Shown here: one piece after another, positions 15,371 to 22,914 of the stretch | Position numbering within the stretch: position 1 is the first letter of the stretch | How the letters are laid out: the number at the start of each line of letters is the position of its first letter | Source of the DNA: F1-20-MAGs119 sp964556145 | GTDB lineage: Bacteria > Actinomycetota > Acidimicrobiia > Acidimicrobiales > Ilumatobacteraceae | DNA length: 25,941 bases | Direction of reading: 5' to 3' | Assembly (NCBI GenBank): GCA_964556145.1 | Contig: CAZKVD010000016.1 | Span: forward strand, 1 to 25,941 | Notes under the pieces: model-generated | The model's input: only the letters and a program-made list of their open reading frames with translations | The model's database searches: none | What the model was told of the DNA's origin: nothing | Made by a program: the position numbers and the translations under genes

Positions 15371-17418
15371 GAGCGACGAATGAATGCAAGTTGGTGAAGC
15401 AGCAGGTTCTCGGCAACAACTTCCTGCGGAGTCATGTGGGTGACACCCGAGAGCGGAAGTACTTCGTGGTCGCAGCCCGCAGCCAACAGTGCCGATGAAA
15501 GTTGAAGCGTGTGGGCGGCGACGACGTTGTCGTCGGCGAGGCCGTGGATCAACAGCAGGGGTCGTGTCAGCAACCCCGCTTCTGCCACAAGGTTGGTGCT
15601 TGCGTAGTTCGCTGCGTCGGTGTCGGGGTGTCCGAGGTACCGCTCGGTGTAGTGCGTGTCGTACAACGACCAGTCGGTGACGGGTGCCCCGGCCACGGCG
15701 CAGTGGAACCTGTCAGGACGGCGAAGCACCGCAAGTGCAGCCAGATAGCCCCCGAAGCTCCAGCCACGAATCGCGACGCGCGACAGGTCGGCGCGCGGTT
15801 CGATCGAGGCGAGCGCATCGAGCACTGCAACCTGGTCGTCGAGCACCGGTTGAGCAAGGTCACCGAACACGGCGCGTTCGTAGGCCGAACCACGTCCTGG
15901 CGTGCCACGTCCGTCGGCAACGATGACGACGAATCCCTGGTCGGCAAACCATTGCGACGTGGCGAACGCCATCTGTGTGGCAACGACCCGCTGTGCATGC
16001 GGGCCGCCGTACGGATCGAAGAGCACCGGCAACTTCTCGCTGCCGGCGTCGTTGGGCATCACGATTGCGACCGCACATCCATTGACTTCGGTCAGGCGAA
16101 CATTGGGCGACACCAGCATCGTCTCGGCGTGGTTGGTGATCGACGGTCCGTTGATCACGCGGAACGAGGCACGTGGTTCGCGCAGTGATGACTCGCGCAC
16201 GACCGTGCGGCCGCCACCATGCGATGCGTTGAAAACGCCATCGCCCGTTGCAACGGGGCGAACGCCGTCGGTGCCGATTGCGTAGATTCCCTGGAACCAA
16301 GGAGTCGACACGTCGTTTGCAACAAAAACAATCTCGGCATCGACGGCCACGATGCCGCGGACCTGCAGGTTGTCGGGGGTGGCCGCAACACCGTTCACCA
16401 TGATGCGCCGAACGCCGCGATCGGCGCATGTGACGAGGTCGCCGTTGGGTCGAAGCGCGGGAACCCCTGCGACAAGCTCGACCCACGCCTCGTCGGTGTC
16501 GGTGTCGATCGTGTCGCAGGATCCGGTCACGGGATCGATTCGGACGATGGCGACCGTTCTCTGGTCGCGCGACTGCACCTGGGCGATCAACCCGGCCGAG
16601 TTCCATGCGACCGAGTTCAGATATTCGAACTCGGGAAGCTCGACATCACGGCTGTTGCCCGACGTCGCATCGATGATGTGCAGTGTCACCGTTGCGTTCA
16701 CGGCCCCGGCGGCGGGGTAGCGGTGCTCGGTCGCGGGCGTTGCCGGATGTGCGGGATCGGCGATGTGCCACACGGGTACGTGGGTGTTGTCGACCCGGGC
16801 CGCGATGACGCGGGTGGAATCGGGCGACCACCAGTAGCCGCGATGACGACCCATCTCCTCGGCCGCGACGAATTCCGCCAGACCCCACGTGACGTTCGGG
16901 TTGTCGTCGCCGGCGAGTTCACGTTCGGCACCGCTGCGATCCGAGACGTACAACCGTCCGCGACGCGTGTACGCGATGAGCGTGCCGTCGGGTGAGGGGC
17001 GGGCGTCGAACACACCCGTCTCGACGTGCACGGTGGTGGCTCCGCCGGCCAGCAGGTCGACCAGGAACAGCTGCCCACCCAGAATCGTTGCGGCCACGGT
17101 GACGGCGCCGTCGCAGGCGTACGCAACGACGCCCCCTGCTCCTTCGCGCGCACGTTCGCGGCGACGCATCTCCTCGGCGGTCAGCTCGCCGGCAGTACTT
17201 GCGGCGCGTGGATCAAAGAGACACGCCTCGACGCCGGTCGCAATGTCGAGCGACCACAGTTGGTTGACGGAATCGCTGCCCGATGCCGACCGTGCGAACA
17301 CGACGCGCGCGCCGTCGGGCGACACGGTGAAGTTGCGCGGCTCGCCCAGGGTGAGCCGTTGGGTGCGGGCATGCTGACGCGGGAACGTGTCGCCGGGGTG
17401 GCTGGCCTCGCGGGTCAT
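15361..17418 (-). CDS. S9 family (DPP4-type) prolyl dipeptidyl/oligopeptidase
   Basis: Serine peptidase cleaving peptides, probably after proline or alanine near the N-terminus. The 685-aa protein has a beta-propeller N-terminal part (about 20-430) carrying the DPP4-like double-Glu region AEFVAAEEMGRHRGYWWSPD, then an alpha/beta-hydrolase domain with Ser554 (GWSFGGY), Asp629 (HGLADDNV) and His661 (GVTHMT). No signal peptide is seen, so it is likely cytoplasmic. The frame continues upstream to 17547, but Met at 17418 is preferred: its ATG overlaps the TGA of the thiolase-like gene (ATGA), and the upstream residues are an Arg-rich shadow. Convergent with prmC with zero spacing. Confidence 0.92.
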   Translation of the reverse strand: MTREASHPGDTFPRQHARTQRLTLGEPRNFTVSPDGARVVFARSASGSDSVNQLWSLDIATGVEACLFDPRAASTAGELTAEEMRRRERAREGAGGVVAYACDGAVTVAATILGGQLFLVDLLAGGATTVHVETGVFDARPSPDGTLIAYTRRGRLYVSDRSGAERELAGDDNPNVTWGLAEFVAAEEMGRHRGYWWSPDSTRVIAARVDNTHVPVWHIADPAHPATPATEHRYPAAGAVNATVTLHIIDATSGNSRDVELPEFEYLNSVAWNSAGLIAQVQSRDQRTVAIVRIDPVTGSCDTIDTDTDEAWVELVAGVPALRPNGDLVTCADRGVRRIMVNGVAATPDNLQVRGIVAVDAEIVFVANDVSTPWFQGIYAIGTDGVRPVATGDGVFNASHGGGRTVVRESSLREPRASFRVINGPSITNHAETMLVSPNVRLTEVNGCAVAIVMPNDAGSEKLPVLFDPYGGPHAQRVVATQMAFATSQWFADQGFVVIVADGRGTPGRGSAYERAVFGDLAQPVLDDQVAVLDALASIEPRADLSRVAIRGWSFGGYLAALAVLRRPDRFHCAVAGAPVTDWSLYDTHYTERYLGHPDTDAANYASTNLVAEAGLLTRPLLLIHGLADDNVVAAHTLQLSSALLAAGCDHEVLPLSGVTHMTPQEVVAENLLLHQLAFIRRSLR

Positions 17419-18920
17419 GCGACGTGGAAGACGCCCTTTGCGTCGATCTCGACGGTACGGCCAACGAACTCGTCGGCGCACATTTCGCGGCCCAGCGCAG
17501 CGTCGGTGCTTTCGCCCCATGCGCGACGACCGTCGGCAAGAAGGCACGCGGCGTGAATCATCTCGGGTTCACCGTCGCGGCCGTGCATCACCGAGTACGC
17601 CTCGAGCGTTGCGCGCTGGCCGGCGGCCGCATCGACACCGGCAACATCGCGGCGCGGCATCGCATCGATTTCGTCCTGCGGGTAGGTGTGGCGGAACGGG
17701 GTCGCGGGCGGCTCGGTTGAGTACACACCGAAGGCGTGCTTGGTGGTGTAGCCACCATTTGCCCACACCAAACCCTTGGCTCCGGGGCGCTGACGCAGGT
17801 CGTTCATCACCGTCGCGATTGCGTGCATCACGTAGTTGTTCCACGGCCCACCCGCAAACGGCAAGCCACCCGTTCGCGTGAGTTGTGCATTGATGTCGAG
17901 GCCCAGCGACTGGGCGCCGAGTTGCACCGCCGACGGGAAGCACGAGTAGAGGTCGACGATGTCGATCTCGTCGATCGTCGTACCCGCAAGCTCGAGTGCG
18001 CGCTTGCCGCCCAGTTGAATCGCCGGTGTTTCGGCGAAGGTCCAGCGATTCGAGATGTACTGGTGTTCGTGGCAGTCGGAACCCGAGTGGATGAAGACCC
18101 AGCGGTCGCGGGGGACACCCAACGCTTCGGCCTTGGCCACCGAGCACACGATCAACGCCGCGCCCATGTCGACGTCGTTGGTCGCGTTCATGAACTTCGG
18201 ATACGGAAAGCCGATCATGCGGTTCGATGCGCTGGGTGTACGAATTTCCTCCGCCGACAGTTCCCGCTGTGACCAAGCATTCGGGTTCTTTGACGCGACC
18301 TTGCTGAATCGCGACCACAGTTCCGAGATGAACACCTGGTGGTCGGTGACCGAACGTCCTGCGCGTGCGCGGATTGCGGTTTCGAACATCGGATACACCT
18401 GCACCGGCATCACGATGCGGCGCGCGAGCTCGTGTTCGCCCGCCATCGAGAGGTCTTCACTGACGAGTTCGGCAGCCGGGGTCGAGGCACCGGGTTTGCG
18501 CCACGCAAGCGTGTGGCCGGCCTTTTTCGCACGCTGCTTGGTTCGCGATGCCTCGCCGCCGGTGAGGATGATGATGTCGGCACGGCCCGACTGAATGTCG
18601 AGCGCCGCCGAGTTCACGAGAGTCTGGGGCGTGTTGCCGCCGTTCGCGCTGATTCCGTATTGACGGGCCGTGATGCCGAGGTCCTGTGCCACGAACCATG
18701 CCGGGTTGTCGTAACGCCAAGACAGCAATGCCACCACGCGCAGTGCGTCGACGTCGGGGACCTTCGACAGGCCGGCATCGGTGGCGGCGAGACGAATTGC
18801 TTCCGCCATCAACCCCGCAGGATCTGCGGCAGTGTCGAAGGAGGCCGCCCGCGGGTCATCGGGTCGTTGCAGTGACTGGCCGCATCCGATGAGGACGGGG
18901 GTACGGGGGTCAAGAGTCAT
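17415..18920 (-). CDS. Thiolase-like protein, TLP1 type (SCP2-thiolase-related)
   Basis: 501-aa member of the thiolase superfamily resembling mycobacterial thiolase-like protein type 1. The N-terminal nucleophile cysteine of true thiolases is not found: the expected region reads ISANGGNTPQTLVN (GGNTPQ at 94-99). The region equivalent to the HDCF of SCP2-thiolases is YSCFPS (325-330), keeping Cys327 but not His. GGLPFAGGP (351-359) and His366 follow. Residues after about 400 match the extra C-terminal domain of TLP1 proteins. Classical thiolysis is therefore doubtful; a CoA-ester binding or related acyl-transfer role is possible. It has its own leaderless-type promoter and is coupled to the downstream peptidase by an ATGA overlap. 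The pair occupies the place where tsaC/Sua5 is found in related gene orders. Confidence 0.85.
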   Translation of the reverse strand: MTLDPRTPVLIGCGQSLQRPDDPRAASFDTAADPAGLMAEAIRLAATDAGLSKVPDVDALRVVALLSWRYDNPAWFVAQDLGITARQYGISANGGNTPQTLVNSAALDIQSGRADIIILTGGEASRTKQRAKKAGHTLAWRKPGASTPAAELVSEDLSMAGEHELARRIVMPVQVYPMFETAIRARAGRSVTDHQVFISELWSRFSKVASKNPNAWSQRELSAEEIRTPSASNRMIGFPYPKFMNATNDVDMGAALIVCSVAKAEALGVPRDRWVFIHSGSDCHEHQYISNRWTFAETPAIQLGGKRALELAGTTIDEIDIVDLYSCFPSAVQLGAQSLGLDINAQLTRTGGLPFAGGPWNNYVMHAIATVMNDLRQRPGAKGLVWANGGYTTKHAFGVYSTEPPATPFRHTYPQDEIDAMPRRDVAGVDAAAGQRATLEAYSVMHGRDGEPEMIHAACLLADGRRAWGESTDAALGREMCADEFVGRTVEIDAKGVFHVA

Positions 18921-18926
18921 GCCCGA

Positions 18927-18932
18927 AGGTTA
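18927..18932 (-). promoter_or_regulatory. Putative -10 of a leaderless promoter for the thiolase-like gene (TAACCT)
   Basis: On the minus strand TAACCT ends 6 bases before the ATG at 18920, with no Shine-Dalgarno sequence. It is divergent from the rpiB hexamer, 23 bases away, so the two -35 regions must overlap. Confidence 0.45.
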
Positions 18933-18955
18933 TGCGGTGCACAAGCCCCGCCTCC

Positions 18956-18961
18956 TATGCT
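18956..18961 (+). promoter_or_regulatory. Putative -10 of a leaderless rpiB promoter (TATGCT)
   Basis: TATGCT ends 7 bases before the GTG at 18969. It contains the ATG at 18957 that would otherwise be read as the rpiB start, which argues that the GTG is the real start. Confidence 0.5.
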
Positions 18962-18968
18962 CAACGGC

Positions 18969-19433
18969 GTGTCAGGCACGTCTCTCCACATTGCAATCGG
19001 CGCCGACCACGCAGGCTTCGAACTGAAGCAGCACCTCATTGCATTCCTCACCGCTGCGGGCCACCGCGTCGACGACTTCGGTACCCACTCGACCGAGAGC
19101 GTCGACTACCCGCCGATCTGTGCTGCCGTTGGTCGGGCGGTGCGCGATGGCAAGGCCGAGCTCGGCATCGTCCTCGGTGGCAGCGGCCAGGGGGAACAGC
19201 TCGCAGCGAACAAGGTGCGCGGTGTGCGCGCGGCGCTTTGCAACTGTCTTTACACGGCCAAGATGGCCCGGTCACACAACAACGCAAACGTGCTGTCGAT
19301 GGGCGCACGCGTGGTTGGTGTCGGGTTGGCCGAAGAGATCGTCACGACGTTCCTCGCGACCGCTTTCGAAGGTGGTCGTCACGAACGTCGTGTGGCGCAA
19401 CTTGCAGAAATCGAAGAACAAGAGTCGAAGTAG
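18969..19433 (+). CDS. rpiB: Ribose-5-phosphate isomerase B
   Basis: Interconverts ribose 5-phosphate and ribulose 5-phosphate. The 154-aa protein (from GTG 18969) has GADHAGFELK (Asp12, His13), SVDYPP, and GGSGQGEQLAANKVRGVRAAL. The catalytic Cys of E. coli RpiB is absent (LGGSG); instead Glu76 of GQGEQ sits where mycobacterial RpiB has its catalytic Glu, so this is the actinobacterial type. ARSHNNANVLSMGAR is the conserved phosphate-side segment. ATG at 18957 would add four residues but lies within the promoter hexamer. glyA follows after 32 bases. rpiB near glyA is also seen in Bacillus. Confidence 0.93.
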   Translation: MSGTSLHIAIGADHAGFELKQHLIAFLTAAGHRVDDFGTHSTESVDYPPICAAVGRAVRDGKAELGIVLGGSGQGEQLAANKVRGVRAALCNCLYTAKMARSHNNANVLSMGARVVGVGLAEEIVTTFLATAFEGGRHERRVAQLAEIEEQESK

Positions 19434-19465
19434 TCCACGCCGAGACCGAAAGGGACGCAACCCCC

Positions 19466-20767
19466 ATGTCCGACATGAAGAAAAGTTTCCGTGGAATCGT
19501 CCACGCAGCTGCAAAGAACTGGGCCTCCGAGACGGGAAGCGATGATCCGGTCTTCGATCTCATCGACCGCGAGGTCGAGCGTCAGATCACCGGTTTGCAG
19601 TTGATCGCCAGTGAAAACTTCACGTCACCTGCCGTCATGCGTGCCACGGGTTCGGTTCTCACCAACAAGTACTCCGAGGGTTACCCGGGCAAGCGCTACT
19701 ACGGCGGCAACGCCGTTGTCGATGACATCGAAGCGATTGCAATCGATCGCGTGAAGCAATTGTTCGGTGCCGAGCACGCCAACGTGCAGCCCCACTCCGG
19801 TGCCAGCGCAAACATGGCCGTCTACCTTGCGCTGCTGAACCCTGGTGACACCGTTCTCGGCCTCAGCCTCGACCACGGCGGCCACCTCACGCATGGTTCA
19901 CCGGTCAACGCCAGCGGCATTCTCTACAACTTCGTGTCGTACAAGGTGTCGAGCGGTGAAGAGCGCATCGACATGAATGAAGTTCGTGAACTCGCCTTGA
20001 AACACCGGCCCAAGCTGATCGTCGCCGGAACAACCTCGTACACGCGTCGTCTCGAACCCGAGCCGTTCAAGAAGATTGCCGACGAAGTCGGTGCGCTTCT
20101 CATGTTCGACATCGCGCACCTTGCCGGCCTCGTTGCCGGTGGCGCCCACCCGAACCCCGTGCCCTACGCCGACGTCGTCACGTTCACCACGCACAAGACA
20201 TTGCGCGGGCCTCGTGGCGGTTGCATTCTCTGCAAGGCCGAGCACGCACAAAAGATCGACAAGGGCATCTTTCCGGGAACCCAGGGCGGCCCTCTCGAGA
20301 ATGCAATCGCGGCAAAGGCCATTGCATTCGGCGAGGCGCTCACGCCGATGTTCCGCGACTACGCCCAGCAGATCGTGAAGAACGCCAGCGCGCTTGCGGG
20401 TGCTCTTGCCCGCCAGGGATTCCGTCTCGTGTCGGGCGGTACCGACAACCACATGATGGTGGTTGATCTCACCCCGTTCGACGCCGAGCTCACGGGCAAG
20501 GAAGCCCAGCTCGTGCTCGACGAGGCGGGGATCACGCTGAACAAGAACACCATCCCGAACGACCCGCGCAGCCCGTTCGTCACCTCGGGTGTCCGCATCG
20601 GAACCCCGTCGGTCACCACGCAGGGCATGAAGGAAGCCGAGATGGAGCAGATCGCCGAGTTGATTGCGACCGCCCTGCGAAACCGTACCGACGCCGCGGC
20701 GATCGCCGACGTGCGGGCCCGCGTGGCAACGCTCTGTGCGCGTTTCCCCGTCTACACCACCGCCTGA
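19466..20767 (+). CDS. glyA: Serine hydroxymethyltransferase
   Basis: PLP enzyme converting serine and tetrahydrofolate to glycine and methylene-tetrahydrofolate, the main source of one-carbon units. The protein is 433 aa. It has LIASENFTSPAV and TNKYSEGYPGKRYYGG near the N-terminus, HSGASANMAVY, FDIAHLAGLVAGG, and the PLP lysine Lys244 in TTHKTLRGPRGG. The reading frame is open back to 18932, but that part overlaps rpiB in another frame. ATG at 19466 (MSDMKKSF) is chosen because AAAGGGA (19449-19455) lies 10 bases upstream; ATG at 19475 is an alternative. Unlike most units here it has a recognisable ribosome binding site, in line with being the second gene of an operon. Confidence 0.96.
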   Translation: MSDMKKSFRGIVHAAAKNWASETGSDDPVFDLIDREVERQITGLQLIASENFTSPAVMRATGSVLTNKYSEGYPGKRYYGGNAVVDDIEAIAIDRVKQLFGAEHANVQPHSGASANMAVYLALLNPGDTVLGLSLDHGGHLTHGSPVNASGILYNFVSYKVSSGEERIDMNEVRELALKHRPKLIVAGTTSYTRRLEPEPFKKIADEVGALLMFDIAHLAGLVAGGAHPNPVPYADVVTFTTHKTLRGPRGGCILCKAEHAQKIDKGIFPGTQGGPLENAIAAKAIAFGEALTPMFRDYAQQIVKNASALAGALARQGFRLVSGGTDNHMMVVDLTPFDAELTGKEAQLVLDEAGITLNKNTIPNDPRSPFVTSGVRIGTPSVTTQGMKEAEMEQIAELIATALRNRTDAAAIADVRARVATLCARFPVYTTA

Positions 20768-20810
20768 TTCGACCAGCTTCGCCAGACAAGGCTCCGGGCG
20801 AACAAGGTTC

Positions 20811-20816
20811 TAGTGT
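20811..20816 (+). promoter_or_regulatory. Putative -10 of a near-leaderless wecA promoter (TAGTGT)
   Basis: TAGTGT ends 9 bases before the ATG at 20826, giving a leader of 2-3 bases at most. Upstream, TTCGCC (20778-20783) and GGCGAA (20797-20802) could form a weak 6-bp hairpin that may end the glyA message. Confidence 0.45.
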
Positions 20817-20825
20817 CGTAGGGGA

Positions 20826-22046
20826 ATGGGCGACACCACCGGCTATCTCATCGTTGCCGTCGCGGCAGCGCTTGCGACGTTTGCGGCGACCCCGCTGATC
20901 ATGCGTCTGGCCGAACGGCGGAACTGGATGGCCCAGCCCGACCCGCGCAAGGTGCACACCACGCCGACCCCCGACGTGGGGGGAATCGCGTTGCTCATCG
21001 GCATTCTCGTTGCATTGCTGCTTGCTTGGCAGATGGACCGGTTCGGTTCGCTGTTCAGCGGAAACTCCGAAACACTCGGCGTGGTCATCGCCGCGGTCTT
21101 CATGTGTGGCCTCGGGTTGTTCGACGACATCCGCGACATCTCCGCACCCGCCAAGGTTGCCGGAACCGTGGTTGCCGGAGTCGTACTTGTGTGGGCGGGC
21201 GTGACGATGTTCTATTTCCGCGTCCCGTATTTCGACGTGTTCGTGTTGTCGAACGATTGGATTCCACTCGTCACGATCCTGTGGTTGCTCGTCATGACCG
21301 AGGCGATCAACCTGATCGACGGCCTCGACGGTCTCGCCGCGGGAATCGTGGCCATCGCCTCGGCGGCATTCTTCCTGTACAGCCGACACCTCGGGGACCT
21401 CGGTTTGCTCGCCGAGCCGAACATCGGACCGCTCATCGCAGCAATCACGTGCGGCGCGTGCATCGGTTTCCTGCCGCACAACTTCAACCCGGCGAAGATC
21501 TTCATGGGGGACAGCGGCGCCTTGCTGCTGGGGCTCATGCTTGCCGTGTCGACCAGCGTCGTCGGAGGCCGTGCCGACCCGGCCACGCAGGACTACAGCA
21601 GCCAGACGTATTTCTTCTTGGCGCCGTTGTTCATTCCGTTGCTCATTCTCGGCGTCCCCATTTTCGACGTTGCCTTCGCCATCGTCCGGCGCGCCTACAA
21701 GAGGCAAAGCTTTGCCACTGCAGACAAAGGCCATCTCCATCACCGACTCATGAACCTGGGTCACGGCCAGCGTCGCAGTGTGTTGATTCTGTGGTTGTGG
21801 ACGGCGCTCCTCTCGGGGATGGCGCTGTATCCGGCCATCTCCACCTCGGGCGGCAACATCGCCCCGTTTGGTGTCGCGGCCCTGGCGCTCGGTCTCTACA
21901 CGGTGCTGCACCCCAGCGTGCGACGTCGCCGGGAAGGCGATGCTGACGAATCCGATCTAGACGACACCGATTTGGACGCGGCACGCGACGGCACCGACGC
22001 CTCTGAACCCATGCCCAACTTGGCGCCAAGCGATCCCAGCGCCTAG
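20826..22046 (+). CDS. wecA: Polyprenyl-phosphate N-acetylglucosamine-1-phosphate transferase (WecA/Rfe type)
   Basis: Integral membrane enzyme that moves a GlcNAc-1-phosphate from UDP-GlcNAc to a polyprenyl phosphate, starting a lipid-linked wall glycan. The protein is 406 aa with about ten hydrophobic helices. Family motifs: FDDIRD (Asp100, Asp101, Asp104), NLIDGLDGLAAG, NFNPAKIFMGDSGALLLG and HLHH (303-306) near the end of the last cytoplasmic loop. MraY is less likely because of the HLHH motif and the position before atp genes, as for M. tuberculosis Rv1302. The C-terminal 40 residues are an acidic, Asp-rich cytoplasmic tail. With Glf and the GlfT2-like enzyme in the window, it could initiate a galactan linker as in mycobacteria (inference). 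Confidence 0.9.
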   Translation: MGDTTGYLIVAVAAALATFAATPLIMRLAERRNWMAQPDPRKVHTTPTPDVGGIALLIGILVALLLAWQMDRFGSLFSGNSETLGVVIAAVFMCGLGLFDDIRDISAPAKVAGTVVAGVVLVWAGVTMFYFRVPYFDVFVLSNDWIPLVTILWLLVMTEAINLIDGLDGLAAGIVAIASAAFFLYSRHLGDLGLLAEPNIGPLIAAITCGACIGFLPHNFNPAKIFMGDSGALLLGLMLAVSTSVVGGRADPATQDYSSQTYFFLAPLFIPLLILGVPIFDVAFAIVRRAYKRQSFATADKGHLHHRLMNLGHGQRRSVLILWLWTALLSGMALYPAISTSGGNIAPFGVAALALGLYTVLHPSVRRRREGDADESDLDDTDLDAARDGTDASEPMPNLAPSDPSA

Positions 22047-22065
22047 ATTGCTAAAGGTTTCACAA

Positions 22066-22086
22066 GCCCAATCCAGCCAGTTGGGC
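22066..22086 (+). terminator. Hairpin between wecA and the atp operon
   Basis: GCCCAA and TTGGGC form a 6-bp stem around a 9-base loop. No T-run follows. It is either a weak end for wecA transcripts or part of the atp leader. I see no convincing promoter hexamer pair in 22047-22110; TAAGAA at 22090-22095 is the nearest candidate. Confidence 0.35.
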
Positions 22087-22110
22087 CTGTAAGAACGCCA
22101 AATTCCCCCG

Positions 22111-22416
22111 ATGAAGCTTTTGCCCGACCCACAACGCCTGCAGAAGACCGCCATGACGGGCGGCGTCGATGGCATCGGTCAGGGCACCGAAATCGCGGTG
22201 AGCGTTCTGGTTTTCTTCGGTTTCGGCTTCATCATCGACCGCCTTGCCGGCACGACTCCGGTCTTCATGATCGCTTTCACCGTGTTCTGCGCGGTCGGCC
22301 AGTTCGTTCGCATGTGGTTCGGCTACGACGCAAAGATGCGTTCTCTCGAGGCGGATCGCGCGCGTCAGGTCACCGCCCACCAGACGGCCCCCGGTCTCGA
22401 AGGGCGCGAGCGGTGA
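22111..22416 (+). CDS. AtpZ-like membrane protein of the ATP synthase operon
   Basis: 101-aa protein with two hydrophobic helices (about 30-50, SVLVFFGFGFIIDRLAG, and 52-70, PVFMIAFTVFCAVGQFV), the layout of the ATPase_gene1/AtpZ family encoded first in many atp operons. AtpZ is thought to help Mg2+ handling or c-ring assembly together with AtpI. The N-terminal tail (GGVDGIGQGTEIAV) is typical. Start uncertain: ATG 22111 has no ribosome binding site, and ATG 22153 would also leave the two helices intact. Its stop overlaps the next start (GTGA). Confidence 0.8.
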   Translation: MKLLPDPQRLQKTAMTGGVDGIGQGTEIAVSVLVFFGFGFIIDRLAGTTPVFMIAFTVFCAVGQFVRMWFGYDAKMRSLEADRARQVTAHQTAPGLEGRER

Positions 22417-22877
22417 GCACATCGATGAACCCGATGACCACACGTTTCGAGGGCCCGGCGCCCGAGGCCCAGGTGACGTTGCACATGCTCAAGCGGGGAG
22501 CTTTCGCGGTCCCCGTGATGGTGGCGATCGCCGGTTTTGGCTGGGGTGCCGACGGCGCGCGCTCGTGCCTCTACGGAGTGGCACTGGTGTTCGTGAACTT
22601 CGCTCTTGCGGCAGGGCTCATCTCGATCACGGCGAAAATCTCGCTTGGTCTCATGATGGGCGGCATCTTGTTTGGGTACTTGCTACGGCTGGGCATTATC
22701 TTCGGCGCGGTGATTCTGGTGAGAGATGCGGGCTGGATTTCACTTCCGGCTCTCGGATTCACCATCATCGTCACGCACCTCGGGCTTTTGTTTTGGGAAC
22801 TGCGCCACGTGTCCGCAACACTGGCATTCCCCGGTCTCAAGCCGTCAGCCATGAATCTCCCGAACGACACGATCTAA
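22413..22877 (+). CDS. atpI: ATP synthase protein I (AtpI-like)
   Basis: 154-aa membrane protein with four predicted helices, read from the GTG at 22413 that overlaps the stop of the previous gene. Helices lie near VPVMVAIAGFGWG, CLYGVALVFVNFALAAGLI, LMMGGILFGYLLRLGIIFGAVILV and ALGFTIIVTHLGLLFWELR. AtpI acts as an assembly factor for the c-ring in other bacteria. Sequence is poorly conserved in this family, so the call rests on topology and on its place directly before atpB. The open frame upstream of 22413 overlaps the AtpZ-like gene and is a shadow. Confidence 0.75.
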   Translation: MSTSMNPMTTRFEGPAPEAQVTLHMLKRGAFAVPVMVAIAGFGWGADGARSCLYGVALVFVNFALAAGLISITAKISLGLMMGGILFGYLLRLGIIFGAVILVRDAGWISLPALGFTIIVTHLGLLFWELRHVSATLAFPGLKPSAMNLPNDTI

Positions 22878-22914
22878 CGCGCCATCAAGGAACCACTAGG
22901 AAACGGAAATCACA

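Noticed and set aside
18932..19465. N-terminal extension of glyA by about 178 residues
   Set aside because: The segment overlaps rpiB in another frame, is Arg-rich, and has no homology to serine hydroxymethyltransferase, whereas ATG 19466 has a ribosome binding site and the correct N-terminus.
20613..21911. 432-residue minus-strand open frame opposite wecA
   Set aside because: Antisense to membrane-protein codons, giving a very Glu/Gln/His-rich product with no motif.
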